The translations under genes were made by a program, and so were the position numbers. From contig CAMAVD010000012.1 in assembly GCA_945861575.1 (NCBI GenBank), positions 1 through 44,877 on the forward strand: a stretch of 44,877 bases of DNA, read 5' to 3'. The notes below the pieces were generated by a model, which was given only the letters and a program-made list of their open reading frames with translations, had not been told where the DNA came from and did not search any database. This DNA comes from Akkermansia muciniphila (GTDB lineage: Bacteria; Verrucomicrobiota; Verrucomicrobiia; Limisphaerales; UBA11320). This document shows positions 27,183 through 35,425 of the stretch, piece after piece (within the stretch, counting starts at the first letter, position 1; the number at the start of each line of letters is the position of its first letter).

Positions 27183-27812
27183 ATGAAGTTCTTACAATCA
27201 GGCTGGGTCATCTGTTTGATCGGCTGCGTCAGCTATCTTGGCTGCACGCTGGCCTTCCTTAATCCTGCCAAGATTCAGCCCGTGCAGGCTGCCGAGCATG
27301 GCAGCGAGGGGGGAGAAGCTCGCGAGAATGTACCGGTGCTGACGGGTCCCTCATGGGAATTCAACAATCCTGAGGTGGATCAAATTATCGCCGAGCTGCG
27401 TTCCGAGAAGGCTGCACTGACGGAAAAGTCCAAGCTGCTTAAGGAGATGGAGACCAGGCTGCGTGCCGATCAGCGCGATCTGATGACGGCCACACAGGCG
27501 GTGTATCGTTTGCAGACGGAGTTCGATAAGAATGTCACCCGTGTCCGCGAGGAAGAAACCGCCAACTTGAAGCGTCTTGCTAAGCTCTACGCCACCATGA
27601 CCCCGGAAGGTGCGGCAAACGTGATGCGTCATCTCGGGGACGAGCAGCTCATGAAAATTCTCGTCAACATGAAGGAATCCGAAACGGCGCCCGTGCTGGA
27701 GCTGATGTCCCGGAAGAGCCCAGAGGACGCCAAGCGCGTCGCGGATCTCTCAGATCGTTTGCGTTTGGTGCTCTACCGTCCTCCGGGCAATGCCGGACCT
27801 GCTCGCAAGTAG
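27183..27812 (+). CDS. MotE/YlxF-like exported flagellar protein
   Basis: The protein has 209 residues. An N-terminal membrane or signal segment (VICLIGCVSYLGCTLAFL) is followed by a coiled coil (about 60-135) and a C-terminal MgtE-N-like domain: LAKLYATMTPEGAANVMRHL, then KILVNMKESETAPVLELMS. This is the layout of MotE (a chaperone of the periplasmic motor protein MotC in alphaproteobacteria) and of Bacillus YlxF, which also lies between fliJ and fliK. The role here is likely stator or export related. Two cysteines flank the hydrophobic segment, so lipid attachment cannot be excluded. Confidence 0.8.
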   Translation: MKFLQSGWVICLIGCVSYLGCTLAFLNPAKIQPVQAAEHGSEGGEARENVPVLTGPSWEFNNPEVDQIIAELRSEKAALTEKSKLLKEMETRLRADQRDLMTATQAVYRLQTEFDKNVTRVREEETANLKRLAKLYATMTPEGAANVMRHLGDEQLMKILVNMKESETAPVLELMSRKSPEDAKRVADLSDRLRLVLYRPPGNAGPARK

Positions 27813-27838
27813 GCTGCGTCCCACTTTTCTCACCCTCT

Positions 27839-29797
27839 ATGGCTCATTCCGTTGCTCTCTCCAGTAAATCGGTATCTTCCGATCCGGCGATCGCCTCGCC
27901 GTCCGCTCTGCTTGCCCCGTCTGAAGGCCCCACTCGCCGGGGCGCATCGACGGACACTTCCGAAGCGGATTTTTCCTCCGAGCTGCGACACCATCAGACA
28001 TCCCAGAAGGAAGAGAACAGGAACGCATCAGGGCTATGGCCCTCCGCTCGGGCGTCCAAGCCGACGGAGGATCGATCTGCTGACCCCGCTAAGGATGGAA
28101 ACACCGTCGTACTCACAAGCGAGGGGCCATCTGCGGCTCTCCGTTTATCGGAACTCCGTGGTCACCGGGGGCAGCCTGTCGGGGGAGAAGCTAGATCTTT
28201 AGCCCCAGTTCCCCCGAGCGATCCAGCGGCAGAACTTTGCTCAACCCCACCCCTCGCAGCAACGGAGTCCAACGATGAGGGAGGAGAACTAGGTGGGGAG
28301 AGTGTCGATTCGGGATCGGACACCCATTCTTCCGCCGCCGACGACCTTCTAAGAATACTATCCTTGGGTCAGATCACGAGCACAGCGCCCCTCCCGATGT
28401 CCCTGCCACTTCTGGTTTCTGCTCCGCCTCCCGCCCTCGGAGCAGCCCTGAGCTCGGCAGAAGTCGAGCGGCAGCAGGGATCGAGCTCGTTTGCTCTGCC
28501 TGAGACATCGCGGGTCTCCGACTCGGCAGACCTTGCCCTGTCGCCGGAGATTTTTGGGCAAGGCCTGCCGTCCGTCTCCCAGGGGCTGTCAGTTTTGCCG
28601 AGCGTCGCTGCTGCAGTGGGTAGTGCAGACCGCAATTTTGAGGCAGCCGGCCCCGCTGCTGCCTGGGAGATGCAGGCATCTATGATCGCCGGTTTGTCCG
28701 CCTTGTCCGAACGTCCTCTGGTCAATCCGGAGGGGAATGCTGAGCCCGCCGTTGCCCTATCAGGGCTTGTTGCTGAGGCGATGGGGGAGGAGTTCGCGAG
28801 CAAGGCGCAAGGTCCCTCCGGTTCCCGTTTGGTTGAGACCTTCGAAACCGTTCTTCCTGAGGTGGGCACCCCTGAAGCGGCCATGCGGGCAGGTGGCACG
28901 TCCACTGCTAGGTCCGTGGAGTCGATGCCTCAGAAATTTGATGTAACCGCGGACACGGACTTGAACCCCAGTCGCCTGAATGGAGGGTCTGCTTCGGGTC
29001 ATTCCCTGGTGGAGGGTGCTCAGACATCTGCAGGTACATTTGAGGGGGTTGACTCGCAGAACGAGCGCCAAGCTCAGGGAGAGGATCGGGCTTCCGGAGT
29101 GCTGTCGTCCTTGAACCCGCCCTTCGAGACCCGGGTTGCTACAGCCTTGGAGGTGGAGCCGGAGTCCCTAATTTTGTCGCCGCTCGGTTTACAGCCCGGT
29201 GCCGCTTTGAGGCAGGAGATTCTCTCCCGGGTTATGGAAGTCCGCAGTCAGGGTTCGGGATCGATGAACGTTGTTTTGAGACCGGATGCTGGAACGCAAT
29301 TGAATGTGCAATTGCGCAGCCATCGCGGTGAGGTCGAGGTGATGGTTGTTATGGAGCGAGGTGAGTCCGGGCCTCTGCAGGCGGCCTGGGAGGGGTTGCA
29401 GCAGTTATTGGCTCAGCAGGGGGTAAGACTTTCAGATTTGGACCTCGCCAAGGGCGCGACACGTGATGCCACTGCGCAGCAGATTTCTCAGCTTGCCGGC
29501 CCAGAGCTGGATCGCCTGAAAGTTCTGGATTCTGGAACGTCGGGCTTTGGGGGATCAGACACAGGGTCCAATTCCAGTCGACACTCGCGCTCCCCCGCGC
29601 AGGACCCATTCCTGCCGAACGAGCAGGGTAATAACGCCGGGCGGGACCGCAGCCGTTCTCACGATCCGTCGAATCCTCAGTTGCGAACAAGTCTGGGGAT
29701 GCCCTCCTCGCAGGCCGGGTCACCGCGGGCCGGTTCGAGCGTTGCTCGGGTGACACTGCGTTCGCTCACGGCCGATCATCTGGAGACCTGGGCCTGA
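27839..29797 (+). CDS. fliK: Flagellar hook-length control protein FliK
   Basis: This large 652-residue protein has a long low-complexity Ser/Ala/Gly/Pro N-terminus (about 1-450), expected for a molecular ruler. A Flg_hook C-terminal domain follows (about 455-545): EILSRVMEVRSQGSGSMNVV, then RPDAGTQLNVQLRSHRGEVEV and LQQLLAQQGVRLSDLDL. FliK sets hook length and switches the export gate to filament substrates. It is longer than the roughly 400-residue enterobacterial protein; the extra length is in the ruler part. The tail after 545 is Ser/Gly/Arg-rich and disordered. It lies between motE-like and flgD. Confidence 0.88.
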   Translation: MAHSVALSSKSVSSDPAIASPSALLAPSEGPTRRGASTDTSEADFSSELRHHQTSQKEENRNASGLWPSARASKPTEDRSADPAKDGNTVVLTSEGPSAALRLSELRGHRGQPVGGEARSLAPVPPSDPAAELCSTPPLAATESNDEGGELGGESVDSGSDTHSSAADDLLRILSLGQITSTAPLPMSLPLLVSAPPPALGAALSSAEVERQQGSSSFALPETSRVSDSADLALSPEIFGQGLPSVSQGLSVLPSVAAAVGSADRNFEAAGPAAAWEMQASMIAGLSALSERPLVNPEGNAEPAVALSGLVAEAMGEEFASKAQGPSGSRLVETFETVLPEVGTPEAAMRAGGTSTARSVESMPQKFDVTADTDLNPSRLNGGSASGHSLVEGAQTSAGTFEGVDSQNERQAQGEDRASGVLSSLNPPFETRVATALEVEPESLILSPLGLQPGAALRQEILSRVMEVRSQGSGSMNVVLRPDAGTQLNVQLRSHRGEVEVMVVMERGESGPLQAAWEGLQQLLAQQGVRLSDLDLAKGATRDATAQQISQLAGPELDRLKVLDSGTSGFGGSDTGSNSSRHSRSPAQDPFLPNEQGNNAGRDRSRSHDPSNPQLRTSLGMPSSQAGSPRAGSSVARVTLRSLTADHLETWA

Positions 29798-29831
29798 ACG
29801 TCCTGCTTAACTCTTTTAGGAACCTAACACT

Positions 29832-30257
29832 ATGTCCGAAATCAGCGCCGTCTCCGCATCGAACAACTCCCAGGCTGCGACCGATTCAGCTACCAGGGTG
29901 CCCGTCCAGACTCTCGGGCAGGATGATTTCATGAAGCTCCTGGTGACTCAGCTCACCAATCAGGATCCGCTCAATCCGATGAAGGACACCGAGTACATCG
30001 CCCAGATGGCCCAATTTACTTCCCTTGAGCAGAGCAAAGACATGAACGCCAATATTGGCAAACTGCGGACAGATCAGCATCTGCTGCAGGCAAACGCGCT
30101 GATCGGAAGATCGGTTGATTTGCAATCGGACACGGAGGGCGGACCAGTGATCGCCGGCGTTGTCAGCGCTGTCGAAATGCAAAAGGGAGAACCCTTAATC
30201 GTCGTTAACCAGACACCGCATGCCTTGAGCGATGTGCTCAGGATCCGGTCGATGTAA
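29832..30257 (+). CDS. flgD: Flagellar hook cap/assembly protein FlgD
   Basis: The 141-residue protein carries the FlgD N-terminal signature GQDDFMKLLVTQLTNQDPLN, then DTEYIAQMAQFTSLEQ. It is the short form, like the roughly 140-residue Bacillus protein, with only a small C-terminal beta part (NALIGRSVDLQS) and no separate Ig/Tudor domain. FlgD caps the growing hook and is removed when the hook is complete. It is immediately followed by flgE. Confidence 0.93.
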   Translation: MSEISAVSASNNSQAATDSATRVPVQTLGQDDFMKLLVTQLTNQDPLNPMKDTEYIAQMAQFTSLEQSKDMNANIGKLRTDQHLLQANALIGRSVDLQSDTEGGPVIAGVVSAVEMQKGEPLIVVNQTPHALSDVLRIRSM

Positions 30258-30278
30258 CCCAGACCCCACCAAAGAAGT

Positions 30279-31148
30279 ATGCTTCGTTCACTCAATTCAG
30301 GCGTCAGCGGCATGCAGCAGTTTCAGGCTCGCATGGACGTTATTGGTAACAACATCGCGAACACCAATACCACTGGGTACAAGACCTCGCGTATGGATTT
30401 CGCCGATGCGTTCAGCCAGACCTATCGAGGGGCTGGCGCCGGCAGCGGGACTAGCAGCAATGTGGACCCTATCCAGGTGGGCACGGGTGTCATTTCCACC
30501 GCCATCAAAACTCAGTTCACTCAGGGTGCCATCACCCGCACGGGTCCGCCGACCGATCTGGCCTTGTCGGGCGATGGTTTTTTCCTAGTAAATGATCCGG
30601 TAGGGAACGCGCAGTATGCCACACGTGCCGGAGACTTCCGGTTGGATCAGAGCTACCGGTTGGTGACCAACGCCGGCTATCGTGTGCAAGGGTTCTCCGA
30701 CTCGGGGTTGGCGACCGAAGGCGACATTGTGGTTGATGGAGTGGGGCGTCCTCCGGCCTCTGACCCATTGGCGACCGTGTCCTCCTATTCCATCAGCCGG
30801 GATGGCAAGATCCAAGTTCGGCTCTCGGATGGTTCGGAGTTCACTCGCGGCCAAATCTTGCTGCAACGTTTTAGCGATCCCAATGCCCTCACGAAGCAGG
30901 GCAACAATGTTTACACCAGCCTGACAGCCGCTGGGCCGTTGACCAGCGGCACCGCCCTCAGTGGTGCCAGCGCGCCTGGCAGCAACGGCCTGGGAATCAT
31001 TGAATCCGGCGCCCTGGAGCTCTCCAATGTAGATTTGGCCACCGAGTTCACCTCCATGATTGTTACCCAGCGATCCTTTCAGGCTAACTCACGTATCATC
31101 ACCACCAGCGACGAGATGCTGCAGGAGCTTGTGAACCTGAAGCGTTAA
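30279..31148 (+). CDS. flgE: Flagellar hook protein FlgE (short form)
   Basis: This 289-residue protein starts MLRSLNSGVSGMQQFQARMD, then VIGNNIANTNTTGYKTSRMD, which is typical of hook proteins. The middle has ALSGDGFFLV and the C-terminus SNVDLATEFTSMIVTQRSFQ, then SRIITTSDEMLQELVNLKR. The size is close to Bacillus-type short hooks rather than the roughly 400-residue enterobacterial form. Because FlgE, FlgF and FlgG share these ends, FlgG is a possible alternative; the position after flgD and the MLRS start favour FlgE. Confidence 0.88.
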   Translation: MLRSLNSGVSGMQQFQARMDVIGNNIANTNTTGYKTSRMDFADAFSQTYRGAGAGSGTSSNVDPIQVGTGVISTAIKTQFTQGAITRTGPPTDLALSGDGFFLVNDPVGNAQYATRAGDFRLDQSYRLVTNAGYRVQGFSDSGLATEGDIVVDGVGRPPASDPLATVSSYSISRDGKIQVRLSDGSEFTRGQILLQRFSDPNALTKQGNNVYTSLTAAGPLTSGTALSGASAPGSNGLGIIESGALELSNVDLATEFTSMIVTQRSFQANSRIITTSDEMLQELVNLKR

Positions 31149-31172
31149 AACTCAACTCATCTAAACTGACCT

Positions 31173-31862
31173 ATGTCCGAAGCCAAAGCCCCCGCACCCG
31201 CCTCCCCGGCCCCCGCCGGCGGAGGCGGCATCAAGGCCCTCCTGCCTTTGATCCTCACCGTTGTGCTCATGCCAGTCTTGGCGTTTGTGATGACTCAGTT
31301 CGTCATCGTTCCGAAGCTCCAGAAAGCGACCGTGCAGGCTCGTGCAGGCGGCGAGCATGGGGAGGCGGGAGAGGACGGCCATGGCGATGCCGGGGAGGCC
31401 GATGACCATGGCGCTAAGGCAGACGATGCGCATGGCGCAAAAAAGGACGATGGACACGGTGCGAAGAAAGAAGAGAAGAAGGAGGACGCGCACGGTGCCA
31501 AGAAGGATGACGGGCATGGAGCCAAGAAAGACGATGGACATGGGAAAAGTAGCGGAAGTGGGAAGCCGTCGGCGCAGTTTGGTAAAGTGCTGGTCAATGT
31601 GGCTGGATCCCTGGGTGCCCGCTATTTGATGACCAACTTCACGCTGATCGGAGCGAAGTCCGACTTGAAGGATAAGATCGAGGAGAACCGTGATCAGCTC
31701 ATGGACGTTACCATTGGGATCCTTCGCGCAAAGAATTTGCAGGATCTTGAGAAACCGGGGGCTTCGAACTTTATCCGCACCGAGCTGATCGGTGCCTTCA
31801 ATGCCGTCATTGGCAACGGTGCTGTGAAGGAGCTCTATTTCACCGAGTTTGCCATCCAGTAA
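31173..31862 (+). CDS. fliL: Flagellar stator-associated protein FliL with His-rich insert
   Basis: The protein has 229 residues. The cytoplasmic tail (1-20) is Ala/Pro-rich, and one membrane segment lies at about 21-45 (LLPLILTVVLMPVLAFVM). Residues 61-125 are made of repeated DDGHGAKK-type units (about six, rich in His, Asp and Lys). The conserved C-terminal domain follows (FGKVLVNVAGSLGARYLMTN, then FIRTELIGAFNAVIGNGAVKELYFTEFAIQ in parts). FliL sits around MotA/MotB stators and affects torque and load response. The His/Asp repeat is far longer than the usual linker and would sit in the periplasm; metal binding is possible but unproven. Confidence 0.93.
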   Translation: MSEAKAPAPASPAPAGGGGIKALLPLILTVVLMPVLAFVMTQFVIVPKLQKATVQARAGGEHGEAGEDGHGDAGEADDHGAKADDAHGAKKDDGHGAKKEEKKEDAHGAKKDDGHGAKKDDGHGKSSGSGKPSAQFGKVLVNVAGSLGARYLMTNFTLIGAKSDLKDKIEENRDQLMDVTIGILRAKNLQDLEKPGASNFIRTELIGAFNAVIGNGAVKELYFTEFAIQ

Positions 31863-31904
31863 TCGCATGACCTCCGTCTCACACCGTCTCTGTGAATGTA
31901 GATC

Positions 31905-32906
31905 ATGAGTGCCGAAGGATCAGTATTATCGCAGTCCGACGTCGAGAGGCTGCTCAACCAGGTCCAAACCGAGGACAGCAAGTCCTTGGTGGTGACCGCC
32001 GACGGGCAGCGCGAGGAGCGCGCGAAAGACTCGATCCAGCCCTACGACTTCCGTCAGCCCGCATTCCTCTCTGCACGCGAGCTCCGAAAGCTGAGGCTGT
32101 GGCATGAGGACTTCATCCGGTCGCTCGCATCGCGGCTGTCCACCTACTTGAGGCTGGAGGTCGGCGTGCAGCTCTGCATGCTGCAGACCATCACCTACCA
32201 AAAGTTCGTGGAGGTGCTGCCGAATCCCACCTATATCACCCTCTTTAAGGCCGATCCGATGAGGGGGGTTTGTATCCTCGAGCTTCCACCCAAGCTCGGC
32301 CTCACGATTGTCGATCGACTGCTCGGCGGGAGTGCGATGAACGTGAGCGGGCAGCGCGAAATGACCGAGATTGAAATCGCGCTGCTGGATCAGGCGCTTC
32401 AGATCCTTCTTGGGGAGTGGTGCGGGCATTGGCATTACGACCAGGAGATCCGGCCCGTGCTTCTGGGTCATGAGACCAACGGTCGCTTTCTTCAGACCGC
32501 AGCCAGTGACACGGTCATGCTTCATCTGAGCATCGAGGCGCACATTGGTGACTGTGTTGAACCTATCCAGCTGGGTTTCCCTTACTACACCCTTGAGCCG
32601 CTCATCCTCCGGCTGAACAAGCTCCTGGATCTCAACACTCAGGATGCAGGACTGCAGCAGAGCAAGGAACTCCACTGGAGTCCGTGTCTTGAGGAGGTGG
32701 TCATCCCCGTCTCGGCGGAGTGGGACGGCACGCGACTGAGTGTCGGCGAGCTGTCCCAGATCAAGGTGGGCGACGTGATCCCCATGGCTGTGGATTGCGC
32801 CCAAAATGTGACCATCCGTCTGGCCAACCTAAAGAAGCTTTCAGGGAGCTTAGGGACGGTGGATAAAAAATGGGCTATTCAGATAGCTCGGGTTCTGTCG
32901 ACTTGA
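31905..32906 (+). CDS. fliM: Flagellar motor switch protein FliM
   Basis: The 333-residue protein sits in the C ring and binds CheY-P. The N-terminal CheY-binding segment is VLSQSDVERLLNQ. YDFRQPAFLSARELRKLRLW and the CheC-like middle domain with LTIVDRLLGGSAMN follow, then a FliN-like C-terminal SpoA domain (LSVGELSQIKVGDVIPM). The usual GGxG motif of the middle domain reads GGSA here, so the last Gly is replaced. It is followed by fliN after 16 bp. Confidence 0.95.
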   Translation: MSAEGSVLSQSDVERLLNQVQTEDSKSLVVTADGQREERAKDSIQPYDFRQPAFLSARELRKLRLWHEDFIRSLASRLSTYLRLEVGVQLCMLQTITYQKFVEVLPNPTYITLFKADPMRGVCILELPPKLGLTIVDRLLGGSAMNVSGQREMTEIEIALLDQALQILLGEWCGHWHYDQEIRPVLLGHETNGRFLQTAASDTVMLHLSIEAHIGDCVEPIQLGFPYYTLEPLILRLNKLLDLNTQDAGLQQSKELHWSPCLEEVVIPVSAEWDGTRLSVGELSQIKVGDVIPMAVDCAQNVTIRLANLKKLSGSLGTVDKKWAIQIARVLST

Positions 32907-32922
32907 ACTGTGAGCAAACGCG

Positions 32923-33171
32923 ATGAGTGATATCCCTCCCAATATTGATGTGATCCTGGATGTTCCGGTCGACATTTCGGTGGAGCTTGGCTCCTGCCGT
33001 ATGCCGATGCGGGAGGTGCTTCAGCTCCAGATCGGGTCGGTCATTCAACTCGACAAGGTTGCCGACGCCCCGGTGGATATCTTCGTTAACCGTAAACTGA
33101 TCGCGAAAGGAGAGGTGGTCGTGGTGGAGGATCGTTTCGGCATCAAGATCACGGAGGTCTTCAACAAATAG
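32923..33171 (+). CDS. fliN: Flagellar motor switch protein FliN
   Basis: This 82-residue protein is one SpoA domain: ILDVPVDISVELGSCRMPMR, LQIGSVIQLDKVADAPVDIF and VVVEDRFGIKITEV are standard FliN. It is the small form without the CheC-like FliY extension seen in Bacillus. It forms the lower part of the C ring and helps dock the FliH-FliI complex. Confidence 0.97.
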   Translation: MSDIPPNIDVILDVPVDISVELGSCRMPMREVLQLQIGSVIQLDKVADAPVDIFVNRKLIAKGEVVVVEDRFGIKITEVFNK

Positions 33172-33176
33172 AACCA

Positions 33177-33623
33177 ATGAGCCCCTGTACGCCAATAGGG
33201 CGTGCCGTCAGGGTTTGTGCTTTCCTGCTCGTCACCGCCTCCACCGCTCTTGCGGAGCCTGCCGCCGCTCCCGAGGCTGTCTTGCCCGACGCGTCCTTCT
33301 CCATTTTGCGTGTGCTGGGGGCTCTCTTGTTTGTTCTGGCGCTTTTTCTGTCCGGGGTGTGGCTGTTTCGCCGCTGGCAGGTCTCCAAGCCAGGCACTTC
33401 GCGGGGCCCTCGACTTGAGATCATCGAGGCGCGTTCCCTCGGGGGCCGACAAGCCCTTTACGTGATCGGCTACGAGCGCGAGCGTCTGCTCATCAGTACG
33501 AGCCCTGCCGGCGTGCAGTTGCTCACGCGGTTGCCTGAGGGCGATGTGATGGACCCGGCCTCGTCCGCGACTCCTGGATTTGCCGCGGCCCTTCAGCAGG
33601 TGATCTCGCGACGTGAGCCATGA
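33177..33623 (+). CDS. fliO: Flagellar biosynthesis protein FliO
   Basis: The protein has 148 residues, with a signal-like N-terminus (VCAFLLVTASTALA) and one membrane helix at about 42-64 (ILRVLGALLFVLALFLSGVW). A short cytoplasmic FliO domain follows (RLEIIEARSLGGRQALYVIG). FliO helps assemble the FliP ring of the export gate. Its stop overlaps the fliP start (ATGA), so the two are translationally coupled. Confidence 0.9.
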   Translation: MSPCTPIGRAVRVCAFLLVTASTALAEPAAAPEAVLPDASFSILRVLGALLFVLALFLSGVWLFRRWQVSKPGTSRGPRLEIIEARSLGGRQALYVIGYERERLLISTSPAGVQLLTRLPEGDVMDPASSATPGFAAALQQVISRREP

Positions 33624-34432
33624 GCTTCCCTGCGTCGCATCCTCTTCTGCGCTTGTCGCTCACCCGAACTTTCCGGGCGGCTTGGATCTCCTTGGCACTA
33701 CTTACACTGAGTCCATTGATCGCAGGGGATGCCTCGGCCCAGGCTGCTGGGCAGAGCCTTCCGAACATCCAGATCAATGTAGGTACTCCGGGCCAAGCCC
33801 TGCCCAAGGGCGATGTGGCGGTGCAGATCCTTTTTGCAATCACGCTCCTGACATTGGCTCCGTCGATCATCCTGCTGATGACCTGCTTCACGCGGATCGT
33901 CATCGTTCTCTCCTTTGTTCGCACGGCGCTCACCCTTCCCAGTGCCCCTGCCAACCAAATCATTATCGGGCTGTCACTCTTTCTCACCTTCTTCATCATG
34001 GCTCCGGTGTGGGAGCGAATCGATCGGGATGCGTTGAAGCCCTACCAGGCTCAGACCATCACCAGCGAGAAAGCCCTGGACGAAGCCTCCAAGCATCTCC
34101 GCACCTTCATGCTCCGCCAGACGCGCCCCAAGGACGTGGAACTCTTCGTTGCCCTGGCCCGGCTTCAGCCTACTCCGGTGGAGGAGCTTCCTCTGCGCGT
34201 GGTGATCCCGGGTTTCGTTATCAGCGAACTGCGCACCGCATTCCAGATGGGCTTCCTGCTTTTCATTCCCTTCGTGCTCATCGATTTGGTGGTGGCCACT
34301 GTTCTGATGAGCATGGGTATGATGATGATGCCACCCAATACGCTATCCCTGCCCCTTAAAATCCTTCTATTTGTGCTGGTGGATGGGTGGGGGTTGATCG
34401 TTCGATCCCTGGTGCAGAGTTTCGGTTCCTGA
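33620..34432 (+). CDS. fliP: Flagellar export gate protein FliP
   Basis: This 270-residue membrane protein has a signal sequence, then TLAPSIILLMTCFTRIVIVL, SFVRTALTLPSAPANQIIIG, LRTFMLRQTRPKDVELF and the C-terminal segments FVISELRTAFQMGFLLFIPF, all diagnostic. FliP forms the export pore with FliQ and FliR. The start overlaps fliO by 4 bp. It is the last gene of the operon; fliQ, fliR and flhB, which usually follow, are absent, and a convergent gene begins 14 bp past its stop. Confidence 0.97.
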   Translation: MSFPASHPLLRLSLTRTFRAAWISLALLTLSPLIAGDASAQAAGQSLPNIQINVGTPGQALPKGDVAVQILFAITLLTLAPSIILLMTCFTRIVIVLSFVRTALTLPSAPANQIIIGLSLFLTFFIMAPVWERIDRDALKPYQAQTITSEKALDEASKHLRTFMLRQTRPKDVELFVALARLQPTPVEELPLRVVIPGFVISELRTAFQMGFLLFIPFVLIDLVVATVLMSMGMMMMPPNTLSLPLKILLFVLVDGWGLIVRSLVQSFGS

Positions 34433-34445
34433 GCCTTTCGGACTT

Positions 34446-35192
34446 TCACCACTTGCGGTGCCAGGTGGCCTGGTAGTAACGCTCTCTGAGCAGACGTTCC
34501 ATCCGCTCTCTTGGCGGGGTAATCTCTTTCGATGAAACGTCCCAGGCTTTCAGCAGCGCTGCTTTCACCGCAGCGGCCGGTTTCTCAAGATTGCAGCAGA
34601 ACTCCAGATGTGAACGGCTTTCCCGGTAGTCGGGTTGATGCGTTGGGAAGGCCAGGTAGCGCTCCATGAGTTCCAGCGGGGCCTCCAGCAGGATGCTTCC
34701 ATGAAAAAGCAGTGCAGAACGTTTGCGTCGCTGCGCACTTCCCACGAACTTCTTCTCCCCTAGGCAGAGATCCGTGATGCCGCGGATGGACAGTCGGTCC
34801 GAGAGCCCATCGATCTTGGCTAGTGCGTCCTTCAACCGCGTCATCATCCAGGTGTTCGTCCCGCCGACGGTGCTGAGTGGACCGTCCTCAGGGAGAGGGA
34901 TAACAAGCGTGTAGTTCAACACCCCAGGCATTTGCAGGACCGTTCCTCCTCCAGAACAGCGCCGTAGCACGCGCACTCCATCTCGGTCGCAGTCCTGCAG
35001 GCGGGTTTCGGTCAGCACCGAATTGGCATAGCCTACCACGACCGCTTGTTCCTGGGGTTCCCAGAACCTCAACATCCCGCCCAGCTCGCCGGCATCACAC
35101 GCCTCGAGCAGGCTCTCCTCCCGCGCCAGATGCTCCACCGCCGACATCGGGGTGTCCGACACCAGCGAGAGTGGGATCGAAATCATCGGCAT
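34446..35192 (-). CDS. Lipoate-protein ligase A family protein
   Basis: This 248-residue member of the LplA/BirA-like family attaches or transfers lipoyl groups to acyl carriers such as PDH E2 and GcvH. Motifs are LRFWEPQEQAVVVGYAN, RVLRRCSGGGTVLQMPGVLN (lipoyl-AMP loop) and the catalytic-Lys region GEKKFVGSAQRRKRSALLFH. It is shorter than E. coli LplA (338), lacking the C-terminal accessory domain, as in LipM/LipL and split LplA types. So transferase versus ligase cannot be settled. It is divergent from aceE, whose partner E2 needs lipoate, which fits a shared pathway. Confidence 0.85.
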   Translation of the reverse strand: MPMISIPLSLVSDTPMSAVEHLAREESLLEACDAGELGGMLRFWEPQEQAVVVGYANSVLTETRLQDCDRDGVRVLRRCSGGGTVLQMPGVLNYTLVIPLPEDGPLSTVGGTNTWMMTRLKDALAKIDGLSDRLSIRGITDLCLGEKKFVGSAQRRKRSALLFHGSILLEAPLELMERYLAFPTHQPDYRESRSHLEFCCNLEKPAAAVKAALLKAWDVSSKEITPPRERMERLLRERYYQATWHRKW

Positions 35193-35425
35193 AAAGGGAA
35201 GGTGTTTCGAAGTTGAAATCTATTTAAGTTGTTGATGGGCAATTGTAAGCCGCTGGATTCCCCTTGGGACATAGTCGGGTCTATCGTTCGCCCGGGGCGG
35301 GTCCCTTTACGAGAAGTTTTACTGAACTTGGTCATGAGGATTTTGTGTGTGCTGCTGCATAATTTTCATCGGCCCAGCTGTCATAACCCTTGGCAAGGCG
35401 CCTGGGGCATCTATCATAACGCTCC

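Noticed and set aside
31149..31172. A small flbD/swrD-like gene between flgE and fliL as in Bacillus
   Set aside because: Only 24 bp separate the two genes, so there is no room for it.
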